From Acetobacteraceae bacterium (lineage in GTDB: Bacteria; Pseudomonadota; Alphaproteobacteria; Acetobacterales; Acetobacteraceae), in assembly GCA_947446625.1 (NCBI GenBank), contig CANFIE010000064.1, positions 1 through 13,151 of the forward strand: 13,151 nucleotides of DNA. The letters run 5' to 3'. The translations under genes were made by a program, and so were the position numbers. Positions 7,114-13,151 of the stretch are shown piece after piece. The first letter of the stretch is position 1. The number at the start of each line of letters is the position of its first letter. The notes below the pieces were generated by a model, which was given only the letters and a program-made list of their open reading frames with translations, was not told the origin of the DNA and ran no database searches.

Positions 7114-7211
7114 GCCAAGCCTGCTTTTCCTGTGCTGCCGGACGGCGGAGCGAAGTCGGCATCGAAGCCCAATGAATAGTCGATCAGGGCCGCCTTGTCA
7201 TGCCCGGTGGG
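7110..7211 (-). pseudogene. C-terminal remnant of an unidentified gene, stop overlapping the acyltransferase start
   Basis: Upstream of the acyltransferase on the same strand, a 33-codon frame runs from just after an in-frame TAG (7214-7212) to a TGA at 7112-7110. That TGA overlaps the acyltransferase ATG as ATGA, the usual signature of two coupled genes. The translation reads like a protein C-terminus (includes HDKAALIDYSLGFDADFAPP) and its first half uses GC-rich codons typical of the neighbours. It has no start codon or ribosome site of its own. I read it as what is left of a gene whose 5' part was lost when the segment carrying the EamA gene arrived. I cannot name the family, and a chance open frame remains possible. 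Confidence 0.45.
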
Positions 7212-7253
7212 CTACGGCATGAGGCGAGGCAGGCGCTGCGGCGCACCCAGGCC

Positions 7254-7260
7254 GAGGAGG
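7254..7260 (+). promoter_or_regulatory. Strong ribosome binding site deciding a GTG start
   Basis: GAGGAGG lies 8 nt before the GTG at 7269. It is the best Shine-Dalgarno in the window and is the reason for starting the flippase gene there rather than at the in-frame ATG at 7200, which lies over the remnant on the other strand and has no such site. Confidence 0.8.
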
Positions 7261-7268
7261 CAGCGACC

Positions 7269-7631
7269 GTGGAAAAATACCTGTTCATTGGCGCCACGCT
7301 GGCACTCACCGTCTATGGCCAGTTGATGATGAAGTGGCGGGCCGTGGTGCATGGCGATGCAACGCATGATCGGATGCACTACCTCTGGGTGATGTACACC
7401 GACATCGGCGTGCTCTCCTCCCTGGCGGGGGCCCTGCTCGCCAGCATCACCTGGTCGCTGGCGTTGCAGCGGGTGCCGCTTGCCGCCGCCTATCCGTTCA
7501 TGGCGTTGACCTTCGCGCTGGTGCCGCTGGCCGGCGTGCTGCTGTTCCGCGAAAGCCTGGCCCCGCTGCAGATACTCGGCCTGCTGCTCATCGTGGTGGG
7601 CGTGTCGCTCTCGGTCAGCGGCAACAGCTAG
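7269..7631 (+). CDS. Small EamA/SMR-type membrane protein, ArnE/ArnF-like flippase candidate
   Basis: A 120-aa protein with four predicted membrane helices: about 4-22, 46-67, 69-93 and 98-117. The second half (RVPLAAAYPFMALTFALVPL, then a loop with Glu95, then LGLLLIVVGVSL) matches the half-size EamA/SMR group that includes ArnE and ArnF, which move undecaprenyl-phosphate-aminoarabinose across the inner membrane. A multidrug SMR role is possible but less likely in this locus. The GTG start at 7269 gives the usual length and first helix. It is alone on its strand, with a 155-bp divergent gap before it. Its TAG stop (7629-7631) belongs to the end of a large palindrome. A partnership with the GtrB-like GT2 at 3973 and the GT-C-like protein at 10469 is inferred. 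Confidence 0.82.
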   Translation: MEKYLFIGATLALTVYGQLMMKWRAVVHGDATHDRMHYLWVMYTDIGVLSSLAGALLASITWSLALQRVPLAAAYPFMALTFALVPLAGVLLFRESLAPLQILGLLLIVVGVSLSVSGNS

Positions 7632-7679
7632 AGCAATATCCGTTCTGATGGAATCATCAGAACGGATTTCTTGCTCTAG
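7628..7679 (+). repeat. Palindromic element A (TAGAGC-ended)
   Basis: A 52-nt near-perfect palindrome. The outer arms are CTAGAGCAA (7628-7636) and TTGCTCTAG (7671-7679), 9 bp perfect. The inner arms are ATCCGTTCTGATG (7638-7650) and CATCAGAACGGAT (7655-7667), 13 bp perfect, with loop GAAT. The arms are separated by one T on the left and TTC on the right. It could act as a terminator for the flippase gene, but the layout looks like a small mobile or REP-like repeat. Its second to fourth bases are the flippase stop codon. Confidence 0.9.
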
Positions 7680-7692
7680 TTTCAAATAGTTG

Positions 7693-7732
7693 TAGAGCAC
7701 GAAATGCGCCCAACAGGGCGCATAGTGCTCTA
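7693..7732 (-). repeat. Palindromic element B, same design as A in opposite orientation
   Basis: A 40-nt palindrome: outer arms TAGAGCAC (7693-7700) and GTGCTCTA (7725-7732), inner arms ATGCGCCC (7704-7711) and GGGCGCAT (7716-7723), loop AACA. Here the asymmetric bulge is GAA on the left and A on the right. Read on the minus strand it becomes TAGAGCA, C, T, AT...AT, TTC, GTGCTCTA, which is exactly the plan of element A with a different inner stem. Its end supplies the stop codon of the methyltransferase at 7730. The 13-nt link to element A is TTTCAAATAGTTG. Confidence 0.9.
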
Positions 7733-8608
7733 ACCTGGCTCAGCGGGCAGGCTGGCCAGCACGAAGCGCGAGCCGCCCCAGGGCAGGGAAAGGCCCAGCC
7801 CAATGGCCCAACGCTCCACCCCCAGCGCCTGCTCCAGCAGCCGGTCCAGCAAGCGGGGCAGGCGCAGTTCATCCTCCGGCCGAATCTCCCGGTCGCGCTG
7901 GCGCCACCGGCTGAGCAGCATCAGGGGCAACAGGCTGCTGACGAAGGAGGTGTTGCGGCGAACCACCAAGCCGGCGGCACGGCACTTGGCCGCCAATTCG
8001 CCAGTGGTGTAGCGGCGCTTGTGGTGCGCGATATCATCCACCTGGCTCCACAAGGCCGGGTGCTGCGGCACCGAGAGCAACACGCTGCCGCCAGGCGCCA
8101 GGGCCGCCACCATCTGGCTGAGCACCTCGGTATCCGCGTCAATATGCTCCAGCACGTCGAAGGCGCAGATAAGGTCGAATTCCGCCCGGAACGGAATGGC
8201 CCGCGCATCCATCTGCACCAGTTCGGCAAGCCCCCCGGTGCGCCGCGCGGCGTAGCCCAGGCCGTTGGTGAAAATCTCGCTTGCGGTAAGCCGGGCCTGC
8301 GGCAGGGCCTGCAACAGCGCGGTGCTGACATAGCCGGTGCCACAGCCCACCTCCAGCACGCGCATGGCCCCGGGCACATGCCGCCGGATCAGGTCCATGA
8401 TCAGCCGGTTGCGGCTTCTGAACCAGAAGCTTTCACCCTGCAGCCGGTCCAGTGCGTCATGCGAGGTGGCCGCCATGCCATCATTCTCAAGCGCCAGGTC
8501 AGGGGCAAAGCAGGTGAAACCATCCATCACGGCGGGGGTGAAGCCACACGATGTGCAGCACCAGTCAGCCTTGATTGTCTCGCCAGCGCAGCGCAGGCAG
8601 ATCCTCAT
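7730..8608 (-). CDS. SAM-dependent methyltransferase with N-terminal zinc ribbon
   Basis: A 292-aa methyltransferase. The first 23 residues carry a four-cysteine zinc-ribbon pattern, Cys4-x2-Cys7-x10-Cys18-x2-Cys21. The SAM domain follows: motif I VLEVGCGTGYVS at 84-95, DARAIPF at 134-140, FDVLEHIDAD at 150-159, and LSVPQHPALWSQVDDIAHHK at 178-197 followed by RRYT, a signature common in methyltransferases of sugar loci. After about 225 the chain is less conserved, with a hydrophobic amphipathic stretch that may touch the membrane. The ATG at 8608 has only a weak ribosome site. The TAG stop is the terminal trinucleotide of palindrome B. It diverges from the two-domain GT2. The substrate is unknown. 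Confidence 0.88.
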   Translation of the reverse strand: MRICLRCAGETIKADWCCTSCGFTPAVMDGFTCFAPDLALENDGMAATSHDALDRLQGESFWFRSRNRLIMDLIRRHVPGAMRVLEVGCGTGYVSTALLQALPQARLTASEIFTNGLGYAARRTGGLAELVQMDARAIPFRAEFDLICAFDVLEHIDADTEVLSQMVAALAPGGSVLLSVPQHPALWSQVDDIAHHKRRYTTGELAAKCRAAGLVVRRNTSFVSSLLPLMLLSRWRQRDREIRPEDELRLPRLLDRLLEQALGVERWAIGLGLSLPWGGSRFVLASLPAEPG

Positions 8609-8745
8609 GTCGTCGTCCCGGCAAGGCTGTTTTGCTGTGGCATCCTACCGCTGACCGGCGCCTGCCGCCACCCTTCCCCCCTGCCAGGGCCGGGCGCGGC
8701 CGCGCACCCTTGCCCAGGCCAAGTCAAATCATGCAGAAGGCCTGC
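8609..8745. promoter_or_regulatory. Divergent intergenic region with the GT2 ribosome site
   Basis: This 137-bp gap lies between the outward-facing methyltransferase and GT2 genes and must hold their promoters. I see no clear sigma70 boxes. AGAAGG (8735-8740) is 5 nt before the ATG at 8746 and 8 nt before the ATG at 8749, which places the GT2 start there and not at the ATG at 8731 or further upstream. Confidence 0.45.
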
Positions 8746-10443
8746 ATGATGGCTCACCTGAGGCGCCTTATTCTGGCAAGGCTGCGGTCGCAGTCCGCCG
8801 CCATGGCCATGCTGCGCCCGCTTGTTCAGGCGGCGCGGCGCTGGTGGGAAAGCAATAGTTGGCTCTACTACCACAGTTGGGCACGGCAGTTGGCGGCACG
8901 GGCCCGGCAGCAGGTTGCGCCGGCTCCCGCGGCAGCGCCCCTGCTGTTCATCGCCTTGCAGGCCAATGGCCCTGGCGGGCGGCAGCGCAGCCTGGCAGCG
9001 CTGGCAGCGCAGACCGATGCCGGCTGGCGCCTGCTGGAATGCGGCGAGGATGCCGCCGCCATCGCCGCCACCCAGCATGCCGCCGCTGCGCAAGCCGGCT
9101 GGTGGCTGTTGCTGCGCGAGGGCGAGGTACTGGCCGCACATGCGGTGGCGCGCCTGCGCAGCGCCGCACAAGCGCCGGATGTGTCGGTAATCTATGCTGA
9201 TGAGGACGCCTATGGCCCCTTCGGCCTGCGGTTCCGCCCCTGGCTGAAGCCGGGCTTCGACCCCGATTTGCTGTTGACCCAGAACCTGTTCGGGTATGCG
9301 GTGGCCTATCGCGCCACCGCGCTGACGGCGCATGGCAGCAGCGGCCATGCCCTGGCACTGGCGCAAACCGCGCCTTGCCTGCGGGGCGGGGCCACCGGTG
9401 TGGACCATGTGGCCGACATCCTGCTCAGCCGGCCCCTGCACACCGCTGCCCCCTGGCGCGAATTGGACCCCGTGGCCGTGCAGGCGGCGCTGGCCGCCGA
9501 TGGGCGCGGCGCCACCCTCGCGCCCGGCCTGCATGGCCTGCCCCGCGTGGTCTGGCCGCAGCCGCAACCGGCCCCGCTGGTGAGCGTCATCATCCCCACC
9601 CGAGACCGGCTGGACCTGCTGGGCCCCTGCGTCGAGGATGTGCTGAACCGCACCGAATACCCGGCCATCGAGGTGCTGATCGCCGACAATGACAGCCGCG
9701 ACCCCACCACCCTGGCGCAGTTCAAGGCCTGGCAACAGGACCCCAGGGTGCGCATTCTGCCCTGCCCCGGTGCGTTCAACTATTCCCGCATCAACAACCA
9801 GGCCGTGGGCGCCGCGGGTGGCGAGATGGTGCTGCTGTTGAACAACGATACCGCCGTGCTCAACCCCAACTGGCTGGAGGAGATGGTGGCATTGGCGGCA
9901 CGCCCCGAGGTGGGGGCGGTGGGCGCCAGGCTGCTCTACCCCAATGGCCGGGTGCAGCATGCCGGGGTGGCGCTGGGCTTTGTCGGCGTCGCCGGGCACG
10001 ACCTGGCATTTCGCGCTGGCGACGACCCTGGCCCAGAGGATGCGCTATGCCACACCCGCAGCATCTCGGCTGTCACCGCGGCCTGCCTGCTGGTGCGGCG
10101 CAGCCTGTTCCTGGCCGTGGGCGGGTTGGACGAAACCGCGCTGCGGGTGGCGTACAATGATGTCGACCTGTGCCTGCGCATCCGCGAGGCCGGCTTCCGC
10201 AACCTGATAACCCCGCATGCCTGCCTGCTGCACAAGGAAAGCGCCAGCCGAGGCGCCGACATGGCGCCCGAACATCGGGCGCGCTGGCAGGCCGAATGCG
10301 CGGTGATGCAGGACCGCTGGGGCCCGCTGTTGCGGGAAGACCCCTATTTCAACCCGCTGCTGGCACGCAGCAGCATCAATCGCGGCCTGGCCCGGCTGGG
10401 CAGCGCGGCGCTGCCGGGCCAGGGCCAGGGCCAGCAAGGCTGA
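8746..10443 (+). CDS. Two-domain glycosyltransferase family 2 protein
   Basis: A soluble GT2 protein of 565 aa. The N-terminal half is a worn GT-A-like domain: its early nucleotide-binding motifs are not recognisable, but it keeps VIYADEDAYG at 148-157 and RPWLKPGFDPDLLLTQNLFG at 164-183, as in tandem GT2 proteins of polysaccharide loci. The C-terminal half is a complete GT-A domain: VSVIIPTRDRLDLL at 279-292, ADNDSRDPT at 313-321, the DxD-type LLNNDTAVLNPNW at 364-376, and GGLDE...YNDVDLCLRIREAGF at 459-484. It probably adds a sugar to a lipid-linked glycan on the cytoplasmic side. The frame is open further upstream but that part overlaps the divergent gene and is unlikely to be translated. 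The short Gly/Gln tail comes from a hexamer repeat. Donor and acceptor are unknown. Confidence 0.86.
   Translation: MMAHLRRLILARLRSQSAAMAMLRPLVQAARRWWESNSWLYYHSWARQLAARARQQVAPAPAAAPLLFIALQANGPGGRQRSLAALAAQTDAGWRLLECGEDAAAIAATQHAAAAQAGWWLLLREGEVLAAHAVARLRSAAQAPDVSVIYADEDAYGPFGLRFRPWLKPGFDPDLLLTQNLFGYAVAYRATALTAHGSSGHALALAQTAPCLRGGATGVDHVADILLSRPLHTAAPWRELDPVAVQAALAADGRGATLAPGLHGLPRVVWPQPQPAPLVSVIIPTRDRLDLLGPCVEDVLNRTEYPAIEVLIADNDSRDPTTLAQFKAWQQDPRVRILPCPGAFNYSRINNQAVGAAGGEMVLLLNNDTAVLNPNWLEEMVALAARPEVGAVGARLLYPNGRVQHAGVALGFVGVAGHDLAFRAGDDPGPEDALCHTRSISAVTAACLLVRRSLFLAVGGLDETALRVAYNDVDLCLRIREAGFRNLITPHACLLHKESASRGADMAPEHRARWQAECAVMQDRWGPLLREDPYFNPLLARSSINRGLARLGSAALPGQGQGQQG
10416..10433 (+). 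repeat. Three tandem GGGCCA hexamers at a gene's 3' end
   Basis: Three perfect GGGCCA copies give the Gly/Gln-rich C-terminus of the GT2 protein just before its stop. Copy-number changes would keep the frame, so this is a benign length-variable tail. Confidence 0.7.
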
Positions 10444-10447
10444 ACCA

Positions 10448-10484
10448 GCGCGTGCTGCCGCGCCGGCTTCAACGCGGCACGCGC
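10448..10484. terminator. GC-rich hairpin between convergent genes
   Basis: TGCCGCG (10456-10462) pairs perfectly with CGCGGCA (10473-10479), and GCGCG (10448-10452) can extend the stem with CGCGC (10480-10484) past a 3-nt bulge. It lies between and partly over the 3' ends of the GT2 and the GT-C-like gene. No T-run follows, so a bidirectional terminator role is only possible. Confidence 0.35.
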
Positions 10485-12469
10485 CAGCCCAATACCTCCC
10501 CGGCGCGTAGCGCAGCCCGTTGGCCGGTACTGTCCCAGGCGGGGGGCGCGGTAGCCAGGGTCAGGTAAAAGCCCACCCCCGCCGCCCGCAACCGGGCCAG
10601 GGCCTGTTCGGCGTTGGTTTCGGCCTGCACAGCCGCGGCAATCGCCAGCCGCTCGGCCACAATCGGCGTGCGGGGCGGGCCAGAGGCGCGCAGCACCCCG
10701 GGACGCGACAGCCAGGCCGGAACGCCACTGGCGCCAATGATGATGGTGGAATCGTCAAACCACACCTCATCCGGGTTCTGCCCACCCATCAGGAAGCTTT
10801 CCTGCGGGGTGGCTTCGGCCTGAATCCAGCGTGCCGCCGCCAGCAGGCCGGGCCGTATCGCGTTGTCTCGGTGTGGCGCCAATATGGCCATGTGCGGCTG
10901 CTTGGCGCCCGGTAGCCACAGCACCATGCTGGCCAGGCCAAGGCAGCAGGCCACGGCGAGCGATGCAGGCCGGTTCAACCGGGGCCACAGCCGCAAGGCC
11001 AGGTCAGCGCTCCAGACCAGCAGCACGGCATAGAGCACGACAAAGCCGCGCTGCCGCAGGTCGGTAAAGTCGCCATTGTACGGGGTGGGCGCCAGCGTCA
11101 TCAGCCCGGCAGCCCAGGCCAGCGCGGTAATTGGCAGGGCATCGTAGGGCCGCATCAGGCCCCGGCGCAGCGCCAGCACCAGCCCCGCCAGCACGGCCGG
11201 CAGAAACACTCCGCCAATGCCAAGCAATGCCAGACCCAGGCCGAATGGCAAGGCGCCCAACGGACCCAGCCGGCCCGTCATCCAGGCGTAGAGGCCATCA
11301 TAGGCGGTGGGGCCAAAGCCGGTGTGCAGGAATTCCAGGTAGCGCGCCAGGAAGCTGACAAGGCCGATGCTGGCGATCTCCGTTCGGCTGTACAGCAGCA
11401 ACACCGGCACCGCCGCCACGCAACCCAGGGCCAGCAAGCCATGGCGCCACCGCGCCGGCAGACCAGGGAAGGTCAGCCACACGGTTACCGCCCAGGGCAC
11501 CAGCAACCAGACGAAGACATGCGCCCGCAGCATGAATGAAGCGGCCAGCAGCACGGCGGAAAGCGCCAGCGTGCGCAGCCCGCCTTGGCGGATGAACAAG
11601 ACGAGCAACGCCACCGACGCGCATGCCACCGGCAGCGCATAAAGCGACCCCGGCGAGGTCTCCATCATCCAGTGGAATGAGAAAAATCCCTGGCGCAGCC
11701 CGTAGGCCGCGGCATCAGGCAGCAGGATCAGCAGCGCCAGGCACAGCGCCCCACCGGCCAGGCCGGCCATCATGCGGCCCAGGGCAAACACCCCAAGGGC
11801 CGAGACAAAGCTGCCAAGCGGCAGCCAGAAACTGGTCTGCACCGCCAGCGGCGTTACCCCCGTGAGCCGCACCGCCAGGCCGGCCAGGGCATGGCTGACC
11901 GCGTGGTAGAAGGGGGCACGAACATCGGCCAGGGCGCTGCTGCCACGCCCGGCCGAGCGTGGCTCGCCAAACTCGGCGATGGTGCCGGCCTGGATAAAGC
12001 CGTCGGACCACAACCGGTACCGCCCGCCGGCCAGGAATTCGTCAAACCGAATGCTGCTTTCCAGCGACCAGATCAGCGCAAAACCGGCCACCGCCAGCAG
12101 GCAGAGCAAATGCGGCCAGCCAGCGGTCTCATCTGCCGCCCTCAACCGCCACCCCAGGCCGCCCAACAGCAGAACGCCGGCGGGCAGCAGGATGGAGGCG
12201 CTGAACAACATCACCGGCAGCGCCAGGCCAAAGGCCAGGAATGCCAGGCCGATGATGAGGTGCAGTTCCATCGGCAAGGCGGTGCGCCCAAGCGTGGCAA
12301 GCAGCCGCCCCCAGCCAATGCTGAGCAGCAACAGCACGGCTGTCAGCAGCCCAAGCGCAAGGGACTGCCCGGGAACCGCATTCACCGCCACCACGGCTGC
12401 GGCCGGCAGAACCAGGCAAAGCGCCGACCACAGGCCAGGGTGGCGCGCCAACGCGGCGGTCACCGTCAT
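10469..12469 (-). CDS. Large polytopic membrane protein, putative GT-C glycosyltransferase
   Basis: A 666-aa protein with many membrane helices over residues 15-520 and a C-terminal soluble domain (about 520-666) ending in a Rossmann-like stretch (ARLRAAGVGFYLTLA). The long loop after the first helices, about 137-194, carries acidic residues (FDEFL, WSDGF, LADVRAPFYH). This layout, an acidic first periplasmic loop, many helices and a periplasmic tail, is that of GT-C enzymes, which use polyprenyl-phosphate sugars as donors on the outer side of the membrane. I do not recognise a specific named family, so the role is probable rather than shown. The ATG at 12469 overlaps the TGA of the acyltransferase fragment (ATGA), which decides the start; in-frame ATGs at 12490 and 12511 are alternatives. 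Confidence 0.75.
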   Translation of the reverse strand: MTVTAALARHPGLWSALCLVLPAAAVVAVNAVPGQSLALGLLTAVLLLLSIGWGRLLATLGRTALPMELHLIIGLAFLAFGLALPVMLFSASILLPAGVLLLGGLGWRLRAADETAGWPHLLCLLAVAGFALIWSLESSIRFDEFLAGGRYRLWSDGFIQAGTIAEFGEPRSAGRGSSALADVRAPFYHAVSHALAGLAVRLTGVTPLAVQTSFWLPLGSFVSALGVFALGRMMAGLAGGALCLALLILLPDAAAYGLRQGFFSFHWMMETSPGSLYALPVACASVALLVLFIRQGGLRTLALSAVLLAASFMLRAHVFVWLLVPWAVTVWLTFPGLPARWRHGLLALGCVAAVPVLLLYSRTEIASIGLVSFLARYLEFLHTGFGPTAYDGLYAWMTGRLGPLGALPFGLGLALLGIGGVFLPAVLAGLVLALRRGLMRPYDALPITALAWAAGLMTLAPTPYNGDFTDLRQRGFVVLYAVLLVWSADLALRLWPRLNRPASLAVACCLGLASMVLWLPGAKQPHMAILAPHRDNAIRPGLLAAARWIQAEATPQESFLMGGQNPDEVWFDDSTIIIGASGVPAWLSRPGVLRASGPPRTPIVAERLAIAAAVQAETNAEQALARLRAAGVGFYLTLATAPPAWDSTGQRAALRAGEVLGWRVPR

Positions 12470-13014
12470 GGCGCAGCACCGCGGCGCCATCGGCGCTTGA
12501 GGTCGAGGCAAGGCTTTTCAACCAGGAACCAGGACAGCGCCCCAAGGCAGGTGCTGATGGGCAGGGCCAGCACTGTCATGCCGATTGGCCCCATTGCGGG
12601 GAAATGGAACGCCAGCAATTGCTGGGTCGGCCACCCATATAAATATATTCCGTATGAATAATCCTGCACAAAGCCTGGCAATGGAATCTTGGGCCCGTAA
12701 GCGACATAAAATACGCCATAGCAAAGCGTGATGATGAAGAAAAATTTATAGACAACCGGATCATTGAATGACAATGTCGTTGCCAAAATAAGCATCAACA
12801 ATATCTTATGGTCTATCTTGATATAATTTCTGTTGATATAAACCAAACTTCCCGCCACGAAAAATCCGCAAACCTGCAAATTATTGCCGTTGTAAGGCAT
12901 CATCGGCAAATGCTCCGGCACCAGAAGCACCAGCAGCACCCCACCAAAAATGGCGCAATTGGCCGCAACGCGGGAATGGAGAAATCCAACTACCCCCAAT
13001 AGGTAAATGCTCAC
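12466..13014 (-). pseudogene. Acyltransferase_3 (OafA/ExoZ-like) C-terminal fragment, 5' end cut off by an IS
   Basis: This frame encodes 182 aa with about five membrane helices and the C-terminal hallmarks of the acyltransferase_3 family: FFVAGSLVYINRN at 51-63, DYSYGIYLYGWPTQQ at 118-132 and SWFLVEKPCLDLKRR at 161-175. Full-length relatives have about 350 or more residues and ten helices, with the catalytic His in the N-terminal half, which is missing here. A GTG at 13014 could start translation, but upstream the frame runs only to 13056 before a stop, inside what looks like an IS66-type element. Such enzymes O-acetylate sugars in the inner membrane; this remnant should be inactive. From about 12640 to 13010 it is strikingly AT-rich (27% GC in 12781-12840), unlike its neighbours, which suggests a foreign origin. 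Its stop overlaps the GT-C-like gene's start. Confidence 0.8.
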
Positions 13015-13017
13015 GTG

Positions 13018-13151
13018 GTTGGCGATGCGGGGTTGCGCGCGGGCTCGGGATATGAGTCAAGGTATGGATGACCCTGCCGCCCCGGTTTGGCCTGAGTGAC
13101 GCCGAGAAGGACGCCCTGCTGCTGGAGCAGGCGGCGATGATCCAGCGGCTG
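13018..13151 (+). mobile_element. IS66-family insertion element, left end (partial)
   Basis: The acyltransferase coding sequence gives way to GC-rich sequence at about 13015-13025, followed within about 50 bp by a transposase start. The exact left boundary is uncertain because the other end, its terminal inverted repeat and the target duplication lie outside the window. Confidence 0.6.
13068..13151 (+). CDS. IS66-family transposase, N-terminus (partial)
   Basis: The first 28 codons of a frame that runs off the window. The N-terminus contains LSDAEKDALLLEQAAMIQRL, which resembles the leading coiled-coil segment of IS66-family TnpC transposases, where a leucine-zipper-like helix precedes the zinc-binding and DDE domains. 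AAGG (13059-13062) lies 5 nt before the ATG. No tnpA or tnpB lies between this start and the disrupted gene, so it would be a transposase-only form of IS66. The catalytic part is not in the window, so activity cannot be judged. Confidence 0.68.
   Translation, partial: MTLPPRFGLSDAEKDALLLEQAAMIQRL

Noticed and set aside
8605..9999. 464-codon minus-strand frame opposite the two-domain GT2
   Set aside because: It shows no recognisable domain, is full of Gln/Gly/His runs, and the plus strand carries the GT2 motifs.
10416..10433. GGGCCA hexamers as a phase-variation tract
   Set aside because: There are only three copies, the unit is a multiple of three, and it sits at the very end of the gene, so copy changes would not switch the gene off.
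11031..11038. A further TAGAGCAC motif
   Set aside because: It lies inside the GT-C-like coding sequence with no palindromic partner nearby, so it is a chance match to the repeat ends.
1..13151. CRISPR arrays, tRNA or rRNA genes, defence systems
   Set aside because: No regularly spaced repeats, no tRNA- or rRNA-like segments and no defence-type domains were found on either strand.

Overview
The window is GC-rich (by eye about 65-70% over most of it). It looks like part of a surface-polysaccharide or glycoconjugate locus from an alphaproteobacterium. The GC-rich codon use, the enzyme families and the TAGAGC-ended palindromes would suit an Acetobacteraceae/Rhodospirillales-type organism, but that placement is inference, because the window has no rRNA or other taxonomic marker.

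Layout: (1) 37-1891, plus strand: a WecE-type sugar aminotransferase and a WbqC-family protein. (2) 1904-3837, minus strand: a PhyH-type Fe(II)/2-oxoglutarate oxygenase, then a SAM methyltransferase with an odd C-terminal tail. (3) 3973-5579, plus: a polyprenyl-phosphate-sugar type GT2 and a second methyltransferase, joined by an ATGA overlap. (4) 5534-7211, minus: a 33-codon gene remnant, a NeuD/PglD-like hexapeptide acyltransferase and a cytoplasmic GH43-like beta-propeller protein. (5) 7269-7631, plus: a four-helix EamA/ArnE-like flippase. (6) 7628-7732: two large related palindromes in opposite orientation. (7) 7730-8608, minus: a zinc-ribbon methyltransferase. (8) 8746-10443, plus: a two-domain GT2. 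(9) 10469-13014, minus: a large GT-C-like membrane protein after the C-terminal half of an acyltransferase. (10) An IS66-type element enters at about 13018 and runs off the window, apparently having cut off the acyltransferase.

How the genes may work together: WecE converts a dTDP-4-keto-6-deoxy sugar to the 4-amino sugar. The hexapeptide enzyme could acylate such an amino sugar, and the methyltransferases and oxygenase could decorate it or its acyl group. The GT2 at 3973, the small flippase at 7269 and the GT-C-like protein at 10469 together resemble the three functions of an Arn- or Gtr-type system: load a sugar on undecaprenyl phosphate, flip it, and transfer it in the periplasm. The grouping is inferred from family membership. 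The genes are not in one operon; short blocks alternate in strand, as in a locus built up by repeated insertion.

The most unusual structure is the palindrome pair at 7628-7732. The two elements share one asymmetric design with different inner stems, and each supplies the TAG stop codon of the gene next to it. The gene remnant at 7110-7211 and the IS66-truncated, AT-rich acyltransferase are further signs of recent rearrangement.
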